From SCUN01 sp964343975 (GTDB lineage Bacteria > Acidobacteriota > Vicinamibacteria > Vicinamibacterales > SCN-69-37), in NCBI GenBank assembly GCA_964343975.1, contig CAYFLU010000175.1, forward strand, positions 1-6,922: 6,922 nucleotides of DNA, read 5' to 3'. Shown here one piece after another: positions 1 to 4,519 of the stretch (position 1 is the stretch's first letter; each line of letters opens with the position of its first letter). The notes under the pieces are model-generated. The model ran no database searches and was not told the origin of the DNA. It saw nothing but the letters and a program-made list of their open reading frames with translations. The position numbers and the translations under genes were made by a program.

Positions 1-61
1 GCTGCGCCGGCGCCGCCACCAGCGCATCCAACGCGTCGTCCCACGGCCAGGGAGTCGTCAT
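1..61 (-). CDS. N-terminus of a possible cupin-domain protein (partial)
   Basis: An ATG on the minus strand at 61 opens a frame that stays open to the window edge (20 codons), starting MTTPWPWDDALDALVAAPAQ. The Trp/Asp-rich opening followed by an Ala-rich helix ending in AAP resembles, from memory, the start of small single-domain cupin proteins that continue with a His-rich barrel, but the barrel lies outside the window. The start has no Shine-Dalgarno sequence; instead a TAGTGT box (68-73) ends six bases before the ATG. It follows the RhuM gene on the same strand with a 23-nt gap, so it could also be co-transcribed. The start call is moderate; the family is a guess. Confidence 0.4.
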   Translation of the reverse strand, partial: MTTPWPWDDALDALVAAPAQ

Positions 62-67
62 GGGGAG

Positions 68-73
68 ACACTA
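68..73 (-). promoter_or_regulatory. Putative -10 box (TAGTGT) for the partial gene at 61
   Basis: On the minus strand TAGTGT is followed by six bases and then the ATG at 61. This spacing would put the transcription start at or next to the start codon, fitting leaderless initiation. No clear -35 box was seen, and the box falls in the short gap after the RhuM stop codon. It is supported only by being one of several similar boxes in the window. Confidence 0.3.
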
Positions 74-84
74 GCAGTCGGCCA

Positions 85-1083
85 TCACTGCTTGCGCTGC
101 TTCACCGTCTCTTCAAGCGCCTTCAGCTCAGCCTCGTCCTGGACATCCGCTTCACGCGCCTCGTCTTCTCGGCGGCGTCGGTCAAAGTCCTCGTAGAGCT
201 CCGTCGTGGCGCGCTCCATCTGCGCGTGGCTGACGGAGCCCGGGTGGGTCAGTACCGGGAAGCCGTTGCTGCTGATGATCTGGTCGACGTTCTCGCGCCA
301 GAAGGCCATGTGAATCGTCTCGCGACGCTTGGCCCGCAGTTCAGCCGTCTCAAGAAAGATGACCACAAGACGATTCAGCGTGTCGATCTCGTCCTCGGTC
401 AGGTAGTTCTTGGCCACAAGAATGTCCTGCTTGCGGACCTTGGCGCCCTGCCAATGCAAGAGGCCAAAGTGCCTGTCGCCGGCATTCGCACGGGACATGA
501 CCAGCTCCGCCGCCGTCTTCTGCGTGACGGCATAGAGCAGCAGGTTCTGCACCGTGGCGAAGAACACCTGCGTGGCCTGATCGGTCTTGTCGTAATCGAC
601 CGCCAGCGCGAACAGGTCGCGCACCTTCTGATAGAAGCGCTTCTCCGAGGCCCGAATGTCCCGGATGCGCGCCAGCATCTCGTCGAAGTAATCCGGACGT
701 CCATCCGGGTTCTTCAACCGCTCATCGTCCAGCGCAAAACCCTTGAGCAGAAATTCCGTCAGCACGGTGGACGCCCAGCGCCGGAACTGCACGCCTCTGG
801 GCGACCGCACCCGGTAGCCAACGGCCAGGATGGCGTCGAGGTTGTAGAGCTGAGTCTGGTAGCGCTTGCCGTCGGCGGCAGTTGTCAAGGATTCCTTGAC
901 AACTGACTCTGCCGACAATTCCCCGTCCTCGAAGATGTTCTTCAGATGCAGCGAGATGTTCTGTTTGGTGGCGTCGAACAGCTCCGCCATCTCCGACTGC
1001 GTCAGCCACACCGTCTGGCGATCAGCCCGCAGCTTGATCCGGCTGCGCCCGTCTTCGGTGGTGTAGAGGATCAGCTCACTCAT
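85..1083 (-). CDS. rhuM: RhuM family protein (virulence RhuM type)
   Basis: This 332-residue protein has the layout and usual length of the RhuM family, named after a gene of Salmonella pathogenicity island 3; the molecular activity of the family is not established. The N-terminal part (about 24-110) looks like a winged-helix DNA-binding domain: TVWLTQSEMAELFDATKQNI at 24-43, the segment VVKESLTTAADGKR at 61-74, then YNLDAILAVGYRVRSPRGVQF (80-100) and RRWA. The C-terminal half (about 135-300) is alpha-helical, with FFATVQNLLLYAVT at 174-187, and ends in a charged, Glu/Arg-rich tail. Such genes often travel as cargo in restriction-modification or prophage-like islands, but no such partner is visible here. 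The gene lies 66 bp downstream of the SDR gene on the same strand and probably has its own promoter, since a TAGAAT box ends 11 bases before the ATG and no ribosome binding site is obvious. Codons for residues 60-68 form a perfect palindrome. Confidence 0.9.
   Translation of the reverse strand: MSELILYTTEDGRSRIKLRADRQTVWLTQSEMAELFDATKQNISLHLKNIFEDGELSAESVVKESLTTAADGKRYQTQLYNLDAILAVGYRVRSPRGVQFRRWASTVLTEFLLKGFALDDERLKNPDGRPDYFDEMLARIRDIRASEKRFYQKVRDLFALAVDYDKTDQATQVFFATVQNLLLYAVTQKTAAELVMSRANAGDRHFGLLHWQGAKVRKQDILVAKNYLTEDEIDTLNRLVVIFLETAELRAKRRETIHMAFWRENVDQIISSNGFPVLTHPGSVSHAQMERATTELYEDFDRRRREDEAREADVQDEAELKALEETVKQRKQ
879..905. repeat. Perfect 12-bp inverted repeat inside rhuM
   Basis: The arms CAGTTGTCAAGG (879-890) and CCTTGACAACTG (894-905) are exact reverse complements separated by ATT. 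The 27-bp element lies wholly inside the RhuM gene and encodes residues SVVKESLTT (60-68). It could form a tight hairpin in the mRNA or act as a dimeric protein-binding site. Confidence 0.85.
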
Positions 1084-1094
1084 GGCCCGCCGTC

Positions 1095-1103
1095 ATTCTA
1101 GCG
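1095..1103 (-). promoter_or_regulatory. Putative -10 box (CGCTAGAAT) of rhuM
   Basis: On the minus strand the 9-mer CGCTAGAAT ends 11 bases before the RhuM ATG. TAGAAT differs from the TATAAT consensus at one position. The identical 9-mer occurs in front of the antitoxin gene at 3690-3698. No convincing -35 box was found. Confidence 0.35.
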
Positions 1104-1149
1104 TCGTCCTGCCCTCCGCCGCGGAGCTGACCTTGTCCGTCAGTGCTCG

Positions 1150-2013
1150 TCACGCCCTCCCGACCCGCTCGGCGAAGTAATCAGCGAGGTGCCGGGTGCC
1201 GCGCACGGGCGCGACGAGGTCGTGCTCCGAGAGCGCTGCGACAAATTCGAGGAGTTGCCCAAGCCTCGGCTGAAATGGCGACGCCAGGACCGCTGCGGCC
1301 TTCAGCGCAAACAGCGGCGCGGGCATCGACTTCTGATGCGGCCGGCCGACGACCGCGAACGCCAGCGCGTTCATCTCGGCGCGCGTGAGCACGTCGGGGC
1401 CGCCGGCGGACACCTCTTCCGGCCCCTGCTCGATCGCGTCGACGCACACCGCAGCGAGGTCGCCTTCGTGTATCGGATTGCTCCGCGCGAGCCCGCCCTT
1501 CAACACCGGCAACCGCCCCTTCGCCGCCATCGGCAAGAGCCCCGCCAGCGCGGAGAAGAATCCGGTTGGACGCACGATCGAATACGCGAGGCCGCTCCGC
1601 ACGACGGCCTGCACCACGTCTTCATGCGCGCGAATGTATGCGAGGCCCCGCATCGGCTGAACGTGGAAGACCGACACATACACGAAGCGCCTCACACCGG
1701 CGCGCTTCGCTTCGTCGAGGAGCGCCAGATTGGCAGGCGTATCGACCTGCCTGTAACTGCGACGGCCGGCGCTCGCATCGGGCGAGACCGACGCACCGAG
1801 ACATGAGAAGACGATGTCGATGCCGTCCATCGCGCCGTGAAGGGTCGCGGGCACGCACGCGTCGCCGACGTGCGTGCTGGTCAGTGCGAGATCGTTGGGC
1901 AACCGCGACGCGTTGCGCGTGAGGCCACGCACCTGATGGCCGCGCCGCAGCAACAGCCGCGCCACCTCCGCGCCGAGCGCACCAGAGACACCGGCCGTCA
2001 GGATGTTCGCCAT
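1150..2013 (-). CDS. NmrA-like atypical SDR, NAD(P)-binding sugar-epimerase-type protein
   Basis: The protein is a Rossmann-fold NAD(P)-binding protein of 287 residues. The dinucleotide loop is TAGVSGALG at residues 6-14 (GxxGxxG pattern), with an Arg after strand 2 (LTRNASR, 31-37) that fits NADP preference. Later markers of the atypical/NmrA-like SDR group are FVYVSVF (110-116), SGLAYSIVRPTGFF (140-153) and NPIHEGDLA (179-187). The usual YxxxK catalytic pair is not evident: the helix reads YIRAHEDVV (126-134), so the protein may be a redox sensor, binding protein or atypical reductase; the substrate is unknown. The start at 2013 is chosen because strand 1 of the Rossmann fold begins directly after it and GGGAG lies 8 nt upstream. 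An ATG at 2040 in the same frame would add nine residues and is less likely. It is divergently oriented to the sigma-factor gene. Confidence 0.85.
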   Translation of the reverse strand: MANILTAGVSGALGAEVARLLLRRGHQVRGLTRNASRLPNDLALTSTHVGDACVPATLHGAMDGIDIVFSCLGASVSPDASAGRRSYRQVDTPANLALLDEAKRAGVRRFVYVSVFHVQPMRGLAYIRAHEDVVQAVVRSGLAYSIVRPTGFFSALAGLLPMAAKGRLPVLKGGLARSNPIHEGDLAAVCVDAIEQGPEEVSAGGPDVLTRAEMNALAFAVVGRPHQKSMPAPLFALKAAAVLASPFQPRLGQLLEFVAALSEHDLVAPVRGTRHLADYFAERVGRA

Positions 2014-2038
2014 CGAGAAGACTCCCGCTTCACGGGAC

Positions 2039-2044
2039 ATCTTA
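2039..2044 (-). promoter_or_regulatory. Putative -10 box (TAAGAT) of the SDR gene
   Basis: TAAGAT on the minus strand ends 25 bases before the chosen ATG at 2013, leaving room for a short leader that carries GGGAG. If it is used, the alternative ATG at 2040 would lie upstream of the transcript, which favours the shorter protein. No clear -35 element was found. Confidence 0.3.
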
Positions 2045-2071
2045 AATGGGCCCCGCCGGTTCGGAAGGATG

Positions 2072-2105
2072 CGAACACTTTTCCCCGCGCCATCCTCATT
2101 AGAGT
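2072..2105 (+). promoter_or_regulatory. Putative promoter of the sigma-factor operon
   Basis: Upstream of the sigma gene the plus strand has CGAACACTTTTCC (2072-2084), which carries the AAC typical of ECF -35 elements, and then ATTAGAGTAG (2098-2107) with the -10-like TAGAGT at 2100-2105. The arrangement could be an autoregulated ECF-type promoter. If TAGAGT is the -10 box, the transcript would begin after the ATG at 2108 and translation would have to start at the in-frame ATG at 2120. This rests on pattern only. Confidence 0.3.
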
Positions 2106-2107
2106 AG

Positions 2108-2659
2108 ATGCCATCGCCCATGACGCCGGACGCTGCGGAAGCGCTCCTCGTGCTGCGAGCCCAAACGGGCGACACCGCCGCGCTCGACGAGCTGTTTCAG
2201 CGCGTCTCACCGGCGCTCGAGCGGCACCTCCGGCGGATCGTCGGCCACGAGGCCGCGGCCGAGGACGTGCTCCAGGACGTGCTGGTCATCGCGTGGCGAA
2301 AGCTACGCTGGCTGAACGAGCCCACGCTGATCCGCCCCTGGCTCTACCGCATCGCGACGCGCGAGGCCTTCCACTATCTGCGGCGTCGCTCGCACATGGC
2401 CTGGGATCCGCTCGCGGCCGATGGCCTCGAGCCGTCGGATCCCGCGTGGGTGTCGCCAGACCACACGCTCCTCGTCTCCGCCGCCACATCGGCGATCGCC
2501 GCCGTCAGCCCTGCGGCGCGCGCCGTGCTCAGCCTGCACTACCTCGAAGGGCTCACACTCGACGAAGCCGCTGCCGTGCTGGAGATCCCGCGCGGCACGG
2601 CCAAATCGCGACTCGCGGCCGGCCTGGCGCAACTGCGGCGCCTCCTGAGGTCGCCATGA
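2108..2659 (+). CDS. ECF-type RNA polymerase sigma factor
   Basis: This 183-residue protein has the two domains of extracytoplasmic-function sigma factors, which direct RNA polymerase to dedicated promoters. Region 2 spans about 25-95: DELFQRVSPALERHL, then the AAAEDVLQDVLVIAWRK stretch (49-65, core binding), then RPWLYRIATREAFHYLRRR (76-94), which carries the -10 recognition helix. Region 4 spans about 130-181: SPAARAVLSLHYLEGLTLDE followed by the helix-turn-helix AAVLEIPRGTAKSRLAAGL. The length is normal for the family. The start could be 2108 or the ATG at 2120, which removes MPSP. The stop codon overlaps the start of the next gene as ATGA, so the two are likely translationally coupled. 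No HxxxCxxC-type anti-sigma gene is present; the two downstream membrane proteins are the candidates for control. Confidence 0.92.
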   Translation: MPSPMTPDAAEALLVLRAQTGDTAALDELFQRVSPALERHLRRIVGHEAAAEDVLQDVLVIAWRKLRWLNEPTLIRPWLYRIATREAFHYLRRRSHMAWDPLAADGLEPSDPAWVSPDHTLLVSAATSAIAAVSPAARAVLSLHYLEGLTLDEAAAVLEIPRGTAKSRLAAGLAQLRRLLRSP

Positions 2660-2748
2660 AGCTGCGCACCGCCATCTACCTCTTTGCCGCCATCGAGTTC
2701 GTTGTGATCGCGGTGCTCGTCATCCTCTCGCTCTTGCATCGCCACTGA
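2656..2748 (+). CDS. 30-residue single-span membrane peptide, coupled to the sigma gene
   Basis: A 30-codon frame begins in the ATGA overlap with the sigma-factor stop and ends 11 nt before the next gene. GAGG at 2647-2650 lies five bases upstream and serves as the ribosome binding site. The peptide begins with a basic MKLR, has a hydrophobic run from about residue 5 to 26 (IYLFAAIEFVVIAVLVILSL) with one Glu inside it, and ends in LHRH. It should sit in the membrane with a single span; orientation is uncertain. I do not recognise a named family. Its position between the sigma factor and a two-span protein, the good ribosome binding site and the overlap argue that it is real. A role in tethering or restraining the sigma factor is inference only. 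Confidence 0.65.
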   Translation: MKLRTAIYLFAAIEFVVIAVLVILSLLHRH

Positions 2749-2759
2749 TTGGAGTTCCT

Positions 2760-3041
2760 ATGTCTGTCGACACCGTCCGCCACACCGCCCTTGCCGCCGT
2801 CGAACGCGCCGAACGCCTCTTCGTCCAGCTCTTCCTCGTCGCCTGCGTGGCGGAAGCCGTCATGCTCGCCGCCCTGCTCTACGCCGTCGACCGGCACGAT
2901 CGCACGCACCTGCTCCTGCTGATCGGATTCGTCGGCAGTTATTCGATTGTCATCCTCGCCATCGTCGCGCTCGGCGCACACGTGAGCCGCATCGGGCAAC
3001 GCATTCTCAAGGCGGTCGCGCTGACCCACAGCAAGGACTGA
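2760..3041 (+). CDS. Two-span small membrane protein in the sigma-factor operon
   Basis: A 93-residue protein with two predicted membrane spans: about 21-43 (FVQLFLVACVAEAVMLAALL and onward) and about 51-74 (LLLLIGFVGSYSIVILAIVA and onward). They are separated by a short charged loop, DRHDRTH. An amphipathic N-terminal helix with AAVERAER and a basic C-terminal tail (VSRIGQRILKAVALTHSKD) probably face the cytoplasm. The start has TTGGAG seven to eight bases upstream, and the gene follows the 30-residue peptide by 11 nt, so it is the third gene of the sigma operon. It has no zinc anti-sigma (HxxxCxxC) motif. Its resemblance to membrane proteins that follow sigma genes in Acidobacteria is from memory and unverified. 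Function unknown; anti-sigma or stress-sensing roles are possible. Confidence 0.75.
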   Translation: MSVDTVRHTALAAVERAERLFVQLFLVACVAEAVMLAALLYAVDRHDRTHLLLLIGFVGSYSIVILAIVALGAHVSRIGQRILKAVALTHSKD

Positions 3042-3050
3042 GCCTCTCTC

Positions 3051-3504
3051 CTACGATCGCGCGAACTCCAGAATTGGCCTGATGTCGTGACTATCGGCGG
3101 CGCGCAGCGCGTCGCCCCACATCGCCTCAGGTACCACGCGCGTGGCGGCGGTGCGCGTATCAATAAGCACTCTGCCCTCCGCATCACGCCGGACGAAATC
3201 GCCTGATCGGCCCTCGTCCAGCCCCGGCATCACGCTCGACGCGCGAAAGACGGTCACGATCTGCACGTCGGTCCCGGCGAGGCGATAGACGACGCGGTAC
3301 GGCGCCACGATGACTTCAACGGATTGCCGGGTCGTCACGCTCCGGCACGATGCGGCCGGATTCGGGAAACGACGCCAAGTGCTCCACACCGGCGACAATG
3401 CGACGTACAACCAGATCGGCGTAAAGCGGGGAGTCTTGCTCGATGTAAGTGCGAATGGCCAGTACGTCGCGCTCGGCTTGAGGCGACCAGATGAGCCGGG
3501 TCAC
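3051..3504 (-). pseudogene. Frameshifted ParE/RelE-superfamily toxin
   Basis: The first 62 codons (3504-3319) read as a ParE-like toxin: RLIWSPQAERDVLAIRTYIE (3-22), then RRIVAGVEHLASFPESGRIVPERDDPAIR (34-62), which match helices 1 and 2 and the first strand of the fold. Translation then meets TGA at 3318-3316. The next frame immediately continues with EVIVAPYRVVYRLAGTDVQI, the expected C-terminal sheet with the family's Y-R-x-x-Y signature, and runs to a stop at 3051. Removing one of the two Ts at 3318-3319 restores PAIREVIVAPYR. Joined, the product would be 150 residues, about 50 longer than usual ParE proteins, because the second frame stays open past the natural end near FRASSVMPGLDE. Its first codons overlap the antitoxin stop (ATGA). 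The break could be a true mutation, a sequencing or assembly error, or, less likely, a +1 recoding site. Confidence 0.8.
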
Positions 3505-3683
3505 AGACCGAGGCGACGCTTCACTTCGTTGTGGTCCCGCCCCTTGCCGGCATCCAGTTCAGCCAGCCCGGTCTCGATCTTCGACAGAAACACCAACCGC
3601 TCGATCGCGTCGCCGATCGTCGCGTTCGGCGACAGCTTGTCGATCGCCTCGCGAATGCGGTCGCGCGTAGTCTGGGTGGGCAT
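3501..3683 (-). CDS. Small antitoxin of the ParE-type toxin-antitoxin pair
   Basis: This 60-residue acidic, helical protein starts MPTQTTRDRIREAIDKL, continues with ATIGDAIERLVFLSKIETGL (21-40) and ends in a charged AELDAGKGRDHNEVKRRLGL tail. It matches the small antitoxins that commonly precede ParE-like toxins, with the AIERLVFL helix and the terminal AGKGxxHxEVKRRL segment thought to wrap around the toxin. The gene ends in an ATGA overlap with the toxin, the usual arrangement that keeps antitoxin made first. It has no clear DNA-binding domain, so autoregulation is uncertain. A TAGAAT box ends exactly six bases before the ATG and there is no Shine-Dalgarno sequence, suggesting a leaderless message. 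The antitoxin frame is intact although the toxin is broken. Confidence 0.8.
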   Translation of the reverse strand: MPTQTTRDRIREAIDKLSPNATIGDAIERLVFLSKIETGLAELDAGKGRDHNEVKRRLGL

Positions 3684-3689
3684 GCGGCG

Positions 3690-3698
3690 ATTCTAGCG
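3690..3698 (-). promoter_or_regulatory. Putative -10 box (CGCTAGAAT) of the toxin-antitoxin operon
   Basis: On the minus strand TAGAAT (3695-3690) is followed by CGCCGC and then the ATG at 3683. The spacing would place the transcription start on the A of the ATG. The same 9-mer stands before rhuM at 1095-1103. The -35 region shows no good match. Confidence 0.4.
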
Positions 3699-3982
3699 CC
3701 AGGCCAAGTTGAAAGCGACTACGCCTTCGTTCCGCAGAAATCCGGCGTCCGGTGTTCGTCGAACAGGAGCCGCACGGCTCAGGCCAAGGCGACTGGAAGG
3801 GAACCGCAACCACAGCTTCGCGGCACCGGGTCCCTCGCCCCTCGTCATTGGTCCGCACTCATCCCGCGTCTGGTCCACGGAACGAATGAAGGAAGGGTTT
3901 CGAGGCTCTTCGAGCCAGAGGCACGACGCGGGGGGACGCACTTGCAGAATAGAATCCCGTTTCTAATTTGCAAACGCTCGGA
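3699..3982. other. Unassigned stretch between the antitoxin and the kinase remnant
   Basis: I see no convincing gene here. Open frames exist on both strands (for example plus 3709-3966 and minus 3693-3941), but their translations are Arg/Pro-rich or without domain pattern, lack ribosome binding sites and resemble no family I know. The only structures are a 5-bp-stem hairpin GGCTC-TTC-GAGCC at 3904-3916, with no T tract, and a short GGGTCCCTCGCCCCTCGTC tract at 3828-3846. A few A/T-richer patches occur near 3950-3975. The position next to a cut-off kinase suggests decayed or inserted DNA. Confidence 0.5.
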
Positions 3983-4309
3983 TTACTTCCCCAAATGCCA
4001 CGGAATCGCACCGCGCGCGATCCGTTCGGCCAGCGTGTCGCCTTCGATCAGTTCCATGACGATGGCGTCGCGTTCGAGTCCGTAGATGGTGGCGATATTG
4101 GGATGACTCAGCGCCGCGAGCGCCTGCGCTTCCCGTTCGAATCGCGTCAGGCGCTCCGCATCGCCGGCCACCGACGGCGGCAGCACCTTGATCGCGACGT
4201 CGCGCTTGAGCTTCGCGTCGTGGGCGCGATAGACCTCACCCATGCCGCCTGCGCCCAGCGGCGCCACAATTTCATAGGGTCCGAGTTTGGTGCCCGCCGA
4301 CAAGGCCAT
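3983..4309 (-). pseudogene. Truncated Ser/Thr protein kinase (N-lobe only)
   Basis: The frame encodes the N-lobe of a bacterial PknB/Hanks-type Ser/Thr kinase in 108 residues. GPYEIVAPLG (10-19) leads into the ATP-binding glycine loop GAGGMGEVYRAHD (19-31). The VAIK lysine is K41 and the C-helix glutamate is E60 in RFEREAQALAAL. HPNIATIYGLE (69-79) follows, and the hinge is VMELIEGDTLAERI (84-97). After ARGAIP the frame ends abruptly in WHLGK and a stop. Everything after that is missing: the HRDLKPxN catalytic loop, DFG, activation segment, substrate lobe and any sensor domain. No remnant is evident in the next 280 bp, so it cannot be an active kinase. It is most likely a deletion or insertion scar; a standalone ATP-binding fragment is improbable. 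The ATG at 4309 fits the usual family N-terminus, where about ten residues precede GPYEI. Confidence 0.85.
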
Positions 4310-4319
4310 GGATCGGCGG

Positions 4320-4325
4320 AGTATA
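4320..4325 (-). promoter_or_regulatory. Putative -10 box (TATACT) of the kinase remnant
   Basis: TATACT, one mismatch from TATAAT, ends ten bases before the kinase ATG on the minus strand, suggesting a very short leader. No -35 match was found. If functional, the promoter outlived the loss of the kinase domain. Confidence 0.35.
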
Positions 4326-4331
4326 TCTCCA

Positions 4332-4345
4332 GGGTCCCGGGTCCC
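4332..4345 (+). repeat. Tandem GGGTCCC pair
   Basis: Two exact copies of GGGTCCC lie head to tail at 4332-4338 and 4339-4345. A related GGGTCCCTCGCCCCTCGTC tract occurs at 3828-3846, the other side of the kinase remnant. These may be degenerate low-complexity intergenic repeats; significance is uncertain. Confidence 0.45.
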
Positions 4346-4358
4346 GCGTCAGAGACAG

Positions 4359-4448
4359 GACCTCGGGAGTCGTTTTGCCTCAAAACAGAAACCGCAGGCG
4401 ACATGTAAACCGGAGTTTCCGAAACGAGGCAAAACGACTCCCGAGGTC
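4359..4448. repeat. Large inverted repeat, perfect 23-bp arms
   Basis: The left arm at 4359-4381 (starting GACCTCGGGAGTCG, ending TTTTGCCTC) is the exact reverse complement of the right arm at 4426-4448 (starting GAGGCAAAACGA, ending CTCCCGAGGTC). The 44-nt spacer contains a weaker continuing pair, CAGAAAC at 4386-4392 against GTTTCCG at 4415-4421. As RNA or single-stranded DNA it would form a long hairpin. It lies between two divergent genes, so it cannot be the terminator of either. Candidates are a REP/BIME- or MITE-like repeat, the ends of a tiny mobile element, or a protein-binding site. Confidence 0.9.
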
Positions 4449-4506
4449 GGTTCGTCCCAGCCCTGCCCGTGTTCGCGCAGTGCAGACGTCGCAGTCGTGC
4501 GGGCGC

Positions 4507-4512
4507 GATAAT
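4507..4512 (+). promoter_or_regulatory. Putative -10 box (GATAAT) of the MBL-fold gene
   Basis: GATAAT lies seven bases upstream of the GTG at 4520, which has no Shine-Dalgarno sequence. The spacing fits a leaderless transcript beginning at the start codon. The upstream -35 position shows no good match. Confidence 0.35.
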
Positions 4513-4519
4513 CCGGCTC

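Noticed and set aside
226..906. 226-codon plus-strand open frame opposite rhuM
   Set aside because: It is a shadow of the GC-rich RhuM gene, with no domain pattern and no ribosome binding site; the minus-strand RhuM match is clear.
1837..2748. Long plus-strand frame overlapping the SDR and sigma genes
   Set aside because: Its translation is Arg/Ala-rich without a domain across the sigma gene. Only its last 30 codons, beginning at the ATGA overlap, look like a real membrane peptide and are annotated separately.
3042..3050. Terminator between the convergent sigma operon and toxin
   Set aside because: The gap is only nine bases and no stem-loop with a T tract is visible.
3904..3916. Hairpin GGCTC-TTC-GAGCC considered as a terminator
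   Set aside because: Only a 5-bp stem with no T tract on either strand.
3709..3966. Plus-strand 85-codon frame in the unassigned stretch
   Set aside because: Arg/Pro/Ser-rich, no ribosome binding site and no domain pattern; not supported as a gene.
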